This document shows, one piece after another, positions 41,060-48,428 of a DNA stretch of 64,000 nucleotides. The notes under the pieces were generated by a model. It was not told where the DNA came from. It saw only the letters and a program-made list of their open reading frames with translations, and made no database searches. Source of the DNA: Nocardioides sp. CFH 31398 (GTDB lineage Bacteria > Actinomycetota > Actinomycetes > Propionibacteriales > Nocardioidaceae); contig NZ_JAKUHT010000003.1 of the NCBI RefSeq assembly GCF_022436705.1, positions 62,001-126,000 of the forward strand, read 5' to 3'. The position numbers and the translations under genes were made by a program. Numbering within the stretch: the stretch's first letter is position 1; every line of letters begins with the position of its first letter.

Positions 41060-42085
41060 TCAGGCGTGGTGCGACGTCAGCGGGTGCAGGTCGGCGTGGT
41101 CGTGAATGTCCGGGTGCACGTGGACGACGACCGCGTCGAGGTGGTCCACGACGTGGAGCAGCGCGTGCTCCACCCGCTCCGCGACCGCGTGGGCCGCCGT
41201 CACCGACAACCCGCCGTCGACCCGGATCGTCGCGTCGCCCTCCAGCCGGTGGCCGGCCCAGCGGGCGCGGACCCGGTCCACGCCGCGGACCTCCTCCTCC
41301 GCGAGCGCGGTCGCGCGCATCGCCGCGAGGACCCCGGGCTCGACGCCGTCCATCAGCCGTCGGACGACGGGTCGCATCGAGGCCACCAGGATGCCGACGA
41401 TCGACACCCCGATGACCAGGCCGACGACCGCGTCGGCGCGGGGGAACCCGGCGTACACCCCGAGGACGCCGCCGACGACCGCGAGCGACGTCAGCCCGTC
41501 GGCGCGGGCGTGCTGGCCCTCGGCGACGAGGGCGGCGGAGCCGATGCGGCGGCCGGCCCGGATGCGCTGCACCGCGACCGCCTCGTTGCCGGCCGCACCG
41601 ACGAGCCCGGCCGCCAGCACCCAGCCGAGGTTCGCGAGCGGCCGCGGGTCGAGGAGCGCGGAGACGGACTCCCACAGCACCCACGCCGCCGAGACGAGGA
41701 CCACGAGCCCGATGAACAGCCCGACGAGGTCCTCGGCGCGGCGGTAGCCGTAGCTGTAGCGCTCGTCCGGTCGACGCATCCCGAGCCGGAACGCGAGGAT
41801 CAGCGGGATCGTGGTCGCCGCGTGCCCGACGTTGTGGATGGTGTCGGCGAGCAGCGCGACCGACCCGGAGACCGCGACGATCAGCACCTGGGCCAGCGCG
41901 GTCGCGGTCATGCCCGCCAGGCCGATCCAGGCGGCGCGGATGCCGAGCCGGCTGGACTCCTCGGCCGTCCGGATCGCGTCGTGGTGGTCGTGGGCGTGCG
42001 GGACGACGGCGTGGCGCAGCCGGGCCCACCACCCGCTGCGACCCGGCGAGTGCCCGTGCCCGTGGCCGTGACCGTGCCCGCTCAT
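41060..42085 (-). CDS. Cation diffusion facilitator metal exporter
   Basis: 341 aa. N-terminal His-rich tail (MSGHGHGHGHGHSP), six membrane helices with the metal motif ALLADTIHNVGHAATT (H-x3-D type: D...H..GH) in TM2 and GNEAVAVQRI..., and a cytoplasmic C-terminal domain with HVHPDIHDHADLHPLTSHHA, another His-rich end. CDF transporters export Zn2+, Co2+ or Ni2+ against protons. Its ATG overlaps the stop of the ArsR gene (ATGA, 42082-42085), so regulator and pump are translationally coupled. Specific metal undetermined. Confidence 0.9.
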   Translation of the reverse strand: MSGHGHGHGHGHSPGRSGWWARLRHAVVPHAHDHHDAIRTAEESSRLGIRAAWIGLAGMTATALAQVLIVAVSGSVALLADTIHNVGHAATTIPLILAFRLGMRRPDERYSYGYRRAEDLVGLFIGLVVLVSAAWVLWESVSALLDPRPLANLGWVLAAGLVGAAGNEAVAVQRIRAGRRIGSAALVAEGQHARADGLTSLAVVGGVLGVYAGFPRADAVVGLVIGVSIVGILVASMRPVVRRLMDGVEPGVLAAMRATALAEEEVRGVDRVRARWAGHRLEGDATIRVDGGLSVTAAHAVAERVEHALLHVVDHLDAVVVHVHPDIHDHADLHPLTSHHA

Positions 42086-42426
42086 CGCGACTCCCGGTGG
42101 TGCGGGGGGACCCCGGGCGCGAGGTGCTCGGCGTGGAAGAGGCCGTCGGTGACGAGCTGGCGGACGTGGTCGTTCGCGAGCCGGTAGAACACCTGGTTGC
42201 CGGCGCGACGGGTCTGCACGAGGCGCGCCATCCGGAGCTTGGCGAGGTGCTGCGAGACCAGGGCCGGCGGCTTGTCGAGGGCGGCCGCGAGGTCGCCGAC
42301 GCCCACCTCATCCGTCGTCATGAGCCACAGCAGGCGCAGGCGGGTGGCGTCCGCGAGCATCCGGAACACCTCGACGGCGAGGTCGACGCCCTCCTCGTCG
42401 GGGAGTACCTTGCTGTCTGCGCGCAT
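42082..42426 (-). CDS. ArsR/SmtB-family metal-sensing repressor
   Basis: 114 aa winged helix: LAVEVFRMLADATRLRLLWLMTTDEVGVGDLAAALDKPPALVSQHLAKLRMARLV. The last helix carries NDHVRQLVTDGLFHAEH, matching the alpha-5 metal site of Zn/Co/Ni sensors (D/N-x-H...H-x2-H with the 11-residue spacing of CzrA/NmtR), with Asn in the position usually Asp, and a further HH near the end. First gene of the arsR-CDF unit; likely autorepressor that releases DNA on metal binding. A small inverted repeat overlaps its start (42426-42443). Confidence 0.9.
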   Translation of the reverse strand: MRADSKVLPDEEGVDLAVEVFRMLADATRLRLLWLMTTDEVGVGDLAAALDKPPALVSQHLAKLRMARLVQTRRAGNQVFYRLANDHVRQLVTDGLFHAEHLAPGVPPHHRESR

Positions 42427-42443
42427 GGCTAGATAGTGAGCCA
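42426..42443. promoter_or_regulatory. Candidate ArsR operator
   Basis: TGGCT, 8 nt (AGATAGTG), AGCCA, overlapping the arsR start codon in the 47-bp divergent gap with the methyltransferase gene; the spacer is AT-rich relative to surroundings. Confidence 0.4.
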
Positions 42444-42473
42444 GCCAGACTTCGGGGTCAAGCGGAGGTACCC

Positions 42474-43076
42474 GTGACCGATTCGGCAGGAACGGCGGCG
42501 ACGGCGGCGGAGTGGGACGCCCAGGCCGACACGTTCGACGACGAGCCCGACCACGGACTGCGGGACCCGGCGTGCCGCGAGGCCTGGCGCCGGCTGCTCA
42601 CGGGCGTCCTGCCCGACGCGCCGGCCCGGGTCGCCGACCTCGGCTGCGGCACGGGCACGTTGAGCCGGCTGCTCGCCGAGGCGGGCCACACGGTCGACGG
42701 CGTGGACCTGTCGCCGCGGATGGTCGACGCCGCCCGGGCGAAGTGCGCCGGGCTGCCCGTCACCGCCGTCGTGGGCGACGCCGCCGCGCCCCCGCTCGCG
42801 GAGGCGGCGTACGACGTGGTGCTGGCCCGCCACGTGCTGTGGGCGCTGCCCGACCCCGCCGACGCCGTACGACGCTGGGCCGGGCTCCTCGCGCCGGGCG
42901 GGCGGCTGGTGCTGGTCGAGGGCTTCTGGCACACGGGCGCCGGGCTGAGGGGCGAGCAGACCCTGGCCGCGGTCCGCGCCCACCGCGCGGAGGGGGTCCT
43001 GACGCGACTGACCGACCCGCTCCTGTGGGGCGGGCCGGTCAGCGACGAGCGCTACCTGGTGCTCAGCGCCCGCTGA
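42474..43076 (+). CDS. Class I SAM-dependent methyltransferase
   Basis: 200 aa. N-terminal WDAQADTFDDEPDHGL typical of UbiE/Methyltransf_11 relatives, motif I VADLGCGTGTLSRLLAEAG (about 53-71), VDLSPRMVDAARAK, VVGDAAAPPLAEAAYDVVLARHVLWALPDP and LAPGGRLVLVEG. Substrate unknown; no pathway neighbours. GTG 42474 has GGAGG 6 nt upstream. Divergent from arsR, whose operator it might share. A 28-bp gap separates it from the convergent peptidase gene. Confidence 0.85.
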   Translation: MTDSAGTAATAAEWDAQADTFDDEPDHGLRDPACREAWRRLLTGVLPDAPARVADLGCGTGTLSRLLAEAGHTVDGVDLSPRMVDAARAKCAGLPVTAVVGDAAAPPLAEAAYDVVLARHVLWALPDPADAVRRWAGLLAPGGRLVLVEGFWHTGAGLRGEQTLAAVRAHRAEGVLTRLTDPLLWGGPVSDERYLVLSAR

Positions 43077-43104
43077 GCACCGGGTAGCAGCGCAGCGAGA
43101 GCGC

Positions 43105-45069
43105 TCAGCGGGGCAGCTGGAACCGCGGGGTCGGCTCCGCCACCGTGCCGGGGACGACGTCGCTCGGCGCCGGGAGCCACGCGGCCGGACCCTGCGAGCG
43201 CGAGCCCGCACCGCCGCCGAGGGCGAGGTCGCCGGGCACCGTGAAGGACGTCCGGGCGAGATCGATCGTGTAGCGCGAGGTCGGCGAGGTGTCGACGTTG
43301 CGCACGCGGCTCGGGGCGGCCCCGACCAGCACGACACCGAGCCGGTGACCGGCCTCGACGACCGCGTCGTCCGGGTCGAGGCGGACGGTCACGTCGCGGG
43401 TGCGGGCGCCGTCGAGGCGGGCCCAGCCGCGACCGAGGACGCCGAACGGGGTCTGGCCCAGGTTGCGGGTCATCCGGTAGTAGCAGGCGTCGTCGTACGA
43501 CGTCGACCGGCCGTGGCAGCTCTGCTCCTCGGTGGTCCGGGCGCCGTCGCCGGTGGCCAGGACGCGCTCGTCGAGGCCGTAGTCGACGAGCATGACGCCG
43601 ACCTGGCCGGTCTCGACCTCGCTGGTGATCCGCAGCTTCGCGACGGTCTCCCCCGAGATGCGGGTGTCCTCGCCCAGGGGCGCGGAGGCGTACAGCAGGC
43701 GGTTGGCCTCGGACCCGGCGGTCAGCGCCGTGGTCTCGGTCTGGTTCGGGGCGTTGAGCCAGGAGGCGGTGCCGGACTGCGCGCCGGTGGCCGCGAGGGT
43801 GCCACCGGCGGTCGGCCGCAGGACGGTCCGCTCACCGGTCGGCCACTGCTCCGCCGTCGTCCACTCGTTCGGCTGGGTCTCGATGTCGACGGCGGGCTCG
43901 TCGAGGATGCCGTTGTCGATGCCCATCAGCTGGGAGTCGAACCAGCGGTGCAGGGTCTTGATCCAGCGCGTGCGGTCGGAGTCGAAGGCGTCGACGTGGC
44001 CCAGGCGGGTCAGCCACATCTTGCGGGTGACGCCGTTCTTGCCGAGCTGGGTCCACCACTTCGAGAAGTGCCGGGTCTTGACGTTGAGGTCCTGCAGGCC
44101 GTGCATCACGAAGACGCTGGCGGTGACGTTCGAGGCCTTCGTGGTGGTGCCGTTGCGGTGGTCGCGCTCGGCCCAGAAGGCGTTGTAGCGGCCGGTCTCG
44201 TCGTCGTCCTCGGCGGACAGGCGCTCGTACGTCGCCTCGCAGTCGACGGTCTCGGTGCGGTCGGCGGCGACGCGGCGCGACAGGCCCTCGGCGTAGTCCC
44301 AGCTGTAGGGCAGCTTCTGCGAGCGGGTGTAGTCGTACCAGGACGAGATGGCGGAGATCGGGACGATCGTCTCGAGGCCCTCGGTGCCGAGCGCGGCGAC
44401 GCCGTTGGCGATCGTGCCGTCGTACGACTTGCCGATCATGCCGGTCTTCCCGTTGGTCCAGTCGGCCACGACGGGCTCACCGTCGGCGTCGACGGCCTCG
44501 GCGTTGCCGTTGAGCCAGTCGACGGCCGCCGCGGCGGAGCCGACGTCGGAGACGCCGCCCTCGTCGACGCACCCGGTGGAGCGCGCGGTGCCGGCGAGGT
44601 CGACGGCGACGAACGCGTAGCCGCGGGGCACGAAGTAGTTGTCGTAGAACAGCGGCGTCAGGGCCGGGTTGCCGTCCGCGTCGTACGTCTTCTTCTCGGC
44701 CTCGTTGCCGCGGCCGATGGAGAGGTAGTACGGGCTCGCGTCCATGATCACGGGGACCTGCTGGCCGGCGCGCTCGGTCTCGGCGGGCCGCACGACGTCG
44801 ACCGCGACGCGGTCGGGCTGGCCGTTGCCGTCGAAGTCGTCGGCGAGCACGTAGACGGTCTCGCGGATGGCGCCGGCGTAGCCGTAGATCGGGGCGGTGC
44901 GCCCGTTCTTCAGCTCGTACGGCGCGTCAGCGGCCCGGACGGGCGCGGCCGCGGGTGCGGCGCCCGCGGTGGCCGACGCGAGCGCCGGCAGGGAGCCGAG
45001 CAGCAGGCCGGCGCCCGCGAGGGCCACCACCCCGCGTGCTCGGGAGCGGGTCGGGCGGGACCAGGTCAT
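43105..45069 (-). CDS. Secreted Xaa-Pro dipeptidyl-peptidase-type hydrolase (S15 family)
   Basis: 654 aa. Signal peptide (RARGVVALAGAGLLLGSLPALASATAGA), an alpha/beta-hydrolase domain with nucleophile Ser in GKSYDGT (S215), catalytic Asp in MHGLQDLNV and His in RLGHVDAFD, and a C-terminal jelly-roll (LGVVLVGAAPS, FTVPGDLALG) typical of PepX/CocE-type enzymes. PepX removes X-Pro dipeptides; cocaine esterase-like activity is the alternative in this fold. Secreted, so likely for scavenging peptides. ATG 45069 with GAGGAA 6 nt before. 194-bp gap upstream holds a small inverted repeat. Confidence 0.88.
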   Translation of the reverse strand: MTWSRPTRSRARGVVALAGAGLLLGSLPALASATAGAAPAAAPVRAADAPYELKNGRTAPIYGYAGAIRETVYVLADDFDGNGQPDRVAVDVVRPAETERAGQQVPVIMDASPYYLSIGRGNEAEKKTYDADGNPALTPLFYDNYFVPRGYAFVAVDLAGTARSTGCVDEGGVSDVGSAAAAVDWLNGNAEAVDADGEPVVADWTNGKTGMIGKSYDGTIANGVAALGTEGLETIVPISAISSWYDYTRSQKLPYSWDYAEGLSRRVAADRTETVDCEATYERLSAEDDDETGRYNAFWAERDHRNGTTTKASNVTASVFVMHGLQDLNVKTRHFSKWWTQLGKNGVTRKMWLTRLGHVDAFDSDRTRWIKTLHRWFDSQLMGIDNGILDEPAVDIETQPNEWTTAEQWPTGERTVLRPTAGGTLAATGAQSGTASWLNAPNQTETTALTAGSEANRLLYASAPLGEDTRISGETVAKLRITSEVETGQVGVMLVDYGLDERVLATGDGARTTEEQSCHGRSTSYDDACYYRMTRNLGQTPFGVLGRGWARLDGARTRDVTVRLDPDDAVVEAGHRLGVVLVGAAPSRVRNVDTSPTSRYTIDLARTSFTVPGDLALGGGAGSRSQGPAAWLPAPSDVVPGTVAEPTPRFQLPR

Positions 45070-45158
45070 GGTCGTTCCTCACTGCGAGGGCGGCTCGGCA
45101 GGGAGGCGTCGCACGCCCGTCGTCCGACGGGTCGCACCACGTCGACGGCGGCCGAGAT

Positions 45159-45176
45159 CCACCGAACGGACGGTGG
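45159..45176 (-). terminator. Inverted repeat CCACCG-N6-CGGTGG
   Basis: Arms 45159-45164 and 45171-45176, about 90 bp downstream of the secreted beta-helix gene in the 194-bp gap before the S15 peptidase. No T-tract; the rest of the gap shows no gene. Confidence 0.35.
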
Positions 45177-45263
45177 CACAACCCAAGCGGTCGGCCCGAT
45201 GGGGCGTCAAGGATCGTGACCGCTTCGGGACCTGCGCCGCCCGTCGGCGCCGCGGACGTCGGC

Positions 45264-45782
45264 TCAGAGCCGGCGGCACTGGTCCTCCTTGTTCCCCTCG
45301 ACCACGTTGCCGCTGCCGGTCGGGGCCGGGCGGTTCTCCTTGCACTGCAGGTTGCCGTCGACCCGGTTGTCGCTGATCGTCTGCGCGCGGCGGTTCTCGA
45401 AGGACTGCACGTCGGAGCCGACGCGGTTGGCGACGATCGTGGCGGCACCGCCCTGGACGAGCTGGACGCTCCCGTCGACGACCGAGCGCCGGACGACGAC
45501 CTTCTCGTGACCCTCGGCCTGGACGTTGCCCTCGACGTCGACGCGTCGCGCGACGAGCGTGGCGCCGTCGGCCACGGTGACGTTGCCGCCCACCTGCGTG
45601 CCGGTGAGCGTGCAGGTGGCGCCGCGCGGCACGCGGAGGTCGTCGACCTCGACGGCGCCGAGGGAGCCTCGGCAGGTGCGCTCGTCGGCGTGGGCGGGCG
45701 CGGCGACGGCCAGGGCCGACGCGGCCAGGGCCAGCGCCCCCAGGGCGGGAGCGGCGGAGCGGAGCAGGGTCTGCGCGGACAT
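45264..45782 (-). CDS. Secreted protein with beta-helix-like repeats
   Basis: 172 aa. Signal peptide (LLRSAAPALGALALAASALAVAAPAHA), then a Cys near the mature N-terminus (RTCRGSLG), repetitive valine/glycine turns (VGGNVTVADGATLVARRVDVEGNV..., IVANRVGSDVQ, ISDNRVDGNLQCKEN) and a conserved tail GNVVEGNKEDQCRRL. The short alternating repeats suggest a right-handed parallel beta-helix, and the four cysteines may form two disulfides. Recognisable as a recurring actinobacterial secreted family, but function unknown. ATG 45782 has AAGGAGG 5 nt upstream. Confidence 0.75.
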   Translation of the reverse strand: MSAQTLLRSAAPALGALALAASALAVAAPAHADERTCRGSLGAVEVDDLRVPRGATCTLTGTQVGGNVTVADGATLVARRVDVEGNVQAEGHEKVVVRRSVVDGSVQLVQGGAATIVANRVGSDVQSFENRRAQTISDNRVDGNLQCKENRPAPTGSGNVVEGNKEDQCRRL

Positions 45783-45864
45783 CGGGGCCTCCTTCGGGGC
45801 CGGGACCACCCCGACCGCTGGGCCCGACGTTCCCGGGTGCCGGTGAGCCGACGGTGAGACGACC

Positions 45865-45880
45865 GTGAGAGACCTCTCAC
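45865..45880. promoter_or_regulatory. Palindrome GTGAGAG-AC-CTCTCAC
   Basis: Seven-base perfect arms in the 160-bp divergent region between the secreted protein and osmC; candidate operator, regulator unknown. Confidence 0.35.
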
Positions 45881-45907
45881 CCGGTTAGAGCGGCGACCTA
45901 TACTCCA

Positions 45908-45934
45908 TTGAGTCAGTTGACATTGTTCAGATAG
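45908..45934 (+). promoter_or_regulatory. AT-rich osmC promoter region with 9-bp period repeats
   Basis: TTGAGTCAG, TTGACATTG and TTCAGATAG follow each other directly, and TATACT lies just upstream (about 45899). One of few AT-rich stretches in the window; could be promoter elements or a regulator site. Confidence 0.35.
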
Positions 45935-45942
45935 GAGCAGTG

Positions 45943-46395
45943 GTGAGCACCGTCCCCTTCACCGTCCAGAGCACCGGCACCGGCGTCGCCCAGGAGATCA
46001 CCGTCCTCGGCGACAACGCCCACGTCTTCCACGCCGACACCTACCCCGCCTTCGGCGGTGCGGACGCCGCCCCCAGCCCGCTGGCCTACAGCCTCGGCGC
46101 CCTCACCTCCTGCAACCAGGTCACCGCGCAGGTGGTGGCGAAGGAGCTCGGCGTGACCCTCGGCGAGTTCTCGCTGTCCGCGCGGGGCGACCTCGACCCG
46201 AGCGTCATGGTCGGCGGTGCCGACGGCAACGCCAACTTCTCCGCCGTGACCGTCGACGCCACCGTGCAGACCGACGCCGACGCCGAGACCTTCGACCGCC
46301 TCGTCGCCGAGGTCGACCGCCGCTGCCCCGTGACGCAGCTGTTCCGCCGCTCCGGCCTCGCCTTCACCAGCGAGTGGAAGCCGCTGCCGCTCTGA
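45943..46395 (+). CDS. OsmC-family protein (peroxide stress type)
   Basis: 150 aa from GTG 45943 (GTG 45940 adds one residue; AGGAG spacing favours 45943). OsmC/Ohr fold with the two conserved cysteines in ALTSCNQVTAQ and DRRCPVTQLF, which in this family reduce organic hydroperoxides; the spacing is that of the OsmC-like subgroup rather than classic Ohr. Small, cytosolic. Divergent from the secreted protein; ends 9 nt before a very strong hairpin shared with the convergent acyl-CoA dehydrogenase gene. Confidence 0.85.
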   Translation: MSTVPFTVQSTGTGVAQEITVLGDNAHVFHADTYPAFGGADAAPSPLAYSLGALTSCNQVTAQVVAKELGVTLGEFSLSARGDLDPSVMVGGADGNANFSAVTVDATVQTDADAETFDRLVAEVDRRCPVTQLFRRSGLAFTSEWKPLPL

Positions 46396-46403
46396 GGTCG
46401 TCC

Positions 46404-46472
46404 GGACGGACGTGCAGAAGCCCCCGGAACGCCCCTCGCGGGGGTGTTCCGGGGGCTTCTGCGCGTCGGTCC
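46404..46472. terminator. Strong bidirectional terminator hairpin (repeat-derived)
   Basis: Left arm begins GGACGGACGTGCAGAAGC (46404-46421) and continues CCCCGGAACGCCCC; right arm from 46441 (GGGGTGTTCCGGGGGC) ends GCTTCTGCGCGTCGGTCC. More than 25 paired bases with few mismatches, between the convergent osmC and acyl-CoA dehydrogenase genes. The first 18 nt are identical to 32443-32460. Confidence 0.8.
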
Positions 46473-46499
46473 CGACCGGGGGCCGACCCGTCCGCGGGA

Positions 46500-47675
46500 T
46501 CAGCGGAAGGCGGCGTGCCCCGTCAGCGTCTGGCCGACGACGAGGGTGTGCATCTCGACCGTGCCCTCGTAGGTGAGCACGGACTCGAGGTTGTTCATGT
46601 GCCGGATCACCGGGTACTCGAGCGAGATGCCGTTGGCGCCCAGGATCGTGCGGGCCGTGCGGCAGATGTCGATGGCCTCGCGCACGTTGTTCAGCTTGCC
46701 CACGCTCACCTGCGGCGGAGCCAGCGTGCCGGCGTCCTTGCGGCGACCGAGGTGCAGCGCGAGCAGCGTGCCCTTGGTGAGCTCGAGGCTCATGTCGGCG
46801 AGCTTCTGCTGGGTCAGCTGGAAGCCGGCGATCGGCTTGCCGAACTGCTCGCGCTCCTTGCTGTAGTCCAGCGCGGCGGAGAAGCAGGAGCGGGCCGCGC
46901 CCATCGCGCCCCACACGATCCCGTAGCGGGCCTCGTTGAGGCAGGACAGCGGGCCGCGGAGCCCGGTGACCTCCGGCAGCACGGCGTCGGCGGGCAGGCG
47001 GACGCCGTCCAGGACGAGCTCGCTGGTCACGGAGGCGCGCAGCGACATCTTGTGGTGGATCTGCGGCGCGGAGAAGCCGGGGGTGTCGGTCGGGACGACG
47101 AACCCGCGGACGCCCTCCTCGGTCTGCGCCCACACGACGGCGACGTCGGCGACGGAGCCGTTGGTGATCCACATCTTGCGCCCGTCGAGGACCCAGTCGT
47201 CGCCGTCGCGCTTCGCCCGGGTGCGCATGGAGTCGGGGTCGGAGCCGTGGTCGGGCTCGGTGAGGCCGAAGCAGCCGATGGCCTCGCCGGCGGCCATGGC
47301 GGGCAGCCACTGCTGCTTCTGCTCCTCGCTGCCCCAGCGGTGGATCGCGAACATCGCCAGCGAGCCCTGCACGGACACGAGGGAGCGGATGCCGGAGTCG
47401 GCGGCCTCGAGCTCGAGGCACGCCAGGCCGTAGTCGACGGCGCTCATGCCCGGGCAGCCGTAGCCCTCGAGGTGCATGCCGAGCAGCCCCATGGCGCCGA
47501 ACTCCTTGGCGAGCCCGCGGACGTCGGGGAGCTCGCCGCGCTCGAACCACTCGGCGACGTCGGGCATGACGACGTCGTCGCAGAGCTTCCTCACCGCGGC
47601 GCGGATGTCCCGCTCCTCCGCCGTGAGCTGGTCGTCGATGCCGACGATGTCGAGGGGGTCGATCTTCGCTGCCAT
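46500..47675 (-). CDS. Acyl-CoA dehydrogenase, glutaryl-CoA-dehydrogenase-like
   Basis: 391 aa flavoenzyme. GCFGLTEPDHGSDPDSMRT and WITNGSVADVAVVWA (FAD binding), REQFGKPIAGFQLTQQKLADM, and the catalytic glutamate in TYEGTVEMHTLVVGQ (E370), which is the GCDH-type position. Glutaryl-CoA dehydrogenase oxidises and decarboxylates glutaryl-CoA to crotonyl-CoA in lysine/tryptophan catabolism; isobutyryl-type substrates remain possible. ATG 47675 follows TACGAT by 7 nt, and GAGGG lies between. Divergent from the SDR at 47739. Confidence 0.88.
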   Translation of the reverse strand: MAAKIDPLDIVGIDDQLTAEERDIRAAVRKLCDDVVMPDVAEWFERGELPDVRGLAKEFGAMGLLGMHLEGYGCPGMSAVDYGLACLELEAADSGIRSLVSVQGSLAMFAIHRWGSEEQKQQWLPAMAAGEAIGCFGLTEPDHGSDPDSMRTRAKRDGDDWVLDGRKMWITNGSVADVAVVWAQTEEGVRGFVVPTDTPGFSAPQIHHKMSLRASVTSELVLDGVRLPADAVLPEVTGLRGPLSCLNEARYGIVWGAMGAARSCFSAALDYSKEREQFGKPIAGFQLTQQKLADMSLELTKGTLLALHLGRRKDAGTLAPPQVSVGKLNNVREAIDICRTARTILGANGISLEYPVIRHMNNLESVLTYEGTVEMHTLVVGQTLTGHAAFR

Positions 47676-47682
47676 GCCCTCG

Positions 47683-47688
47683 ATCGTA
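47683..47688 (-). promoter_or_regulatory. -10-like hexamer of acyl-CoA dehydrogenase (leaderless)
   Basis: Minus-strand TACGAT, 7 nt, ATG 47675. Confidence 0.45.
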
Positions 47689-47738
47689 CGCCGGGAGAGA
47701 CGTGGAACACCCGTCGAGGAGAGGTGGTTGAAGGCTGC

Positions 47739-48404
47739 ATGACCACCATCGCGATCATCGGAGCCGGACGAGGACTGGGGGCGGCCGTCGCGCGGCGCTT
47801 CGCCGCCGAGGGGTACGCCGTGGGGCTGATCTCGCGGCACCAGGGACGCCTCGACGCGCTCGCCGCCGAGCTCGAGACCGAGGGCGTCCGCGCGCAGGGC
47901 TTCGCCGCCGACGTGCGCGACCCCGCCTCGATCGCGAAGGCCCTCGAGCAGGTCACCGAGACCCTGGGCCCGATCGAGGTGCTGCAGTACTCCCCGCTGC
48001 CGCAGAAGGACTTCATGCGGCCCGTGCTCGAGACGACGCCCGCCGACCTCGTCGGCCCCGTCGAGTTCTCGATCTACGGCCCCGTCGCGGCCGTCCACCA
48101 GGTCGTCCCGGGCATGCGGTTCCTGGGCGAGGGGACGGGCTCGATCCTGTTCGTCAACGGCGGGTCCGCGGTCAAGCCCGGCCGCAACGTCACCGGCACC
48201 TCCATCGCCTTCGCCGGTCAGGCGGCGTACGCCGAGCTGCTGCACGAGGTGCTCGGCGAGGAGGGCATCTTCGTCGGCCAGCTGATCATCGGCGGGCAGA
48301 TCATCGAGGGCGACGAGGAGAAGGACCCCGCCGTCCTCGCGGAGAAGCTGTGGGACCTCCACACCGAGCGCGACACCTTCCGGGTGCAGGTCTCGACCGA
48401 CTGA
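47739..48404 (+). CDS. Atypical SDR-family NAD(P)-binding protein
   Basis: 221 aa. Cofactor motif IIGAGRGLGAAVARRFA (residues about 6-22) and ISRHQGRLDALAAEL are SDR-like, but the catalytic Tyr-x3-Lys is missing: the expected region reads QAAYAELLHEVLGE, keeping a Tyr without Lys. FVNGGSAVKPG may stand for the Ser region. Such divergent SDRs may bind cofactor without classic dehydrogenase chemistry. ATG 47739 has AAGG 4 nt upstream. Converges with the EEP gene over 24 bp. Confidence 0.75.
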   Translation: MTTIAIIGAGRGLGAAVARRFAAEGYAVGLISRHQGRLDALAAELETEGVRAQGFAADVRDPASIAKALEQVTETLGPIEVLQYSPLPQKDFMRPVLETTPADLVGPVEFSIYGPVAAVHQVVPGMRFLGEGTGSILFVNGGSAVKPGRNVTGTSIAFAGQAAYAELLHEVLGEEGIFVGQLIIGGQIIEGDEEKDPAVLAEKLWDLHTERDTFRVQVSTD

Positions 48405-48428
48405 GGCGTCACCGCGGCTCGCGGGGCC

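Noticed and set aside
45849..45880. Hairpin at 45865-45880 as an osmC riboswitch
   Set aside because: It lies upstream of the probable promoter and has no conserved aptamer features.
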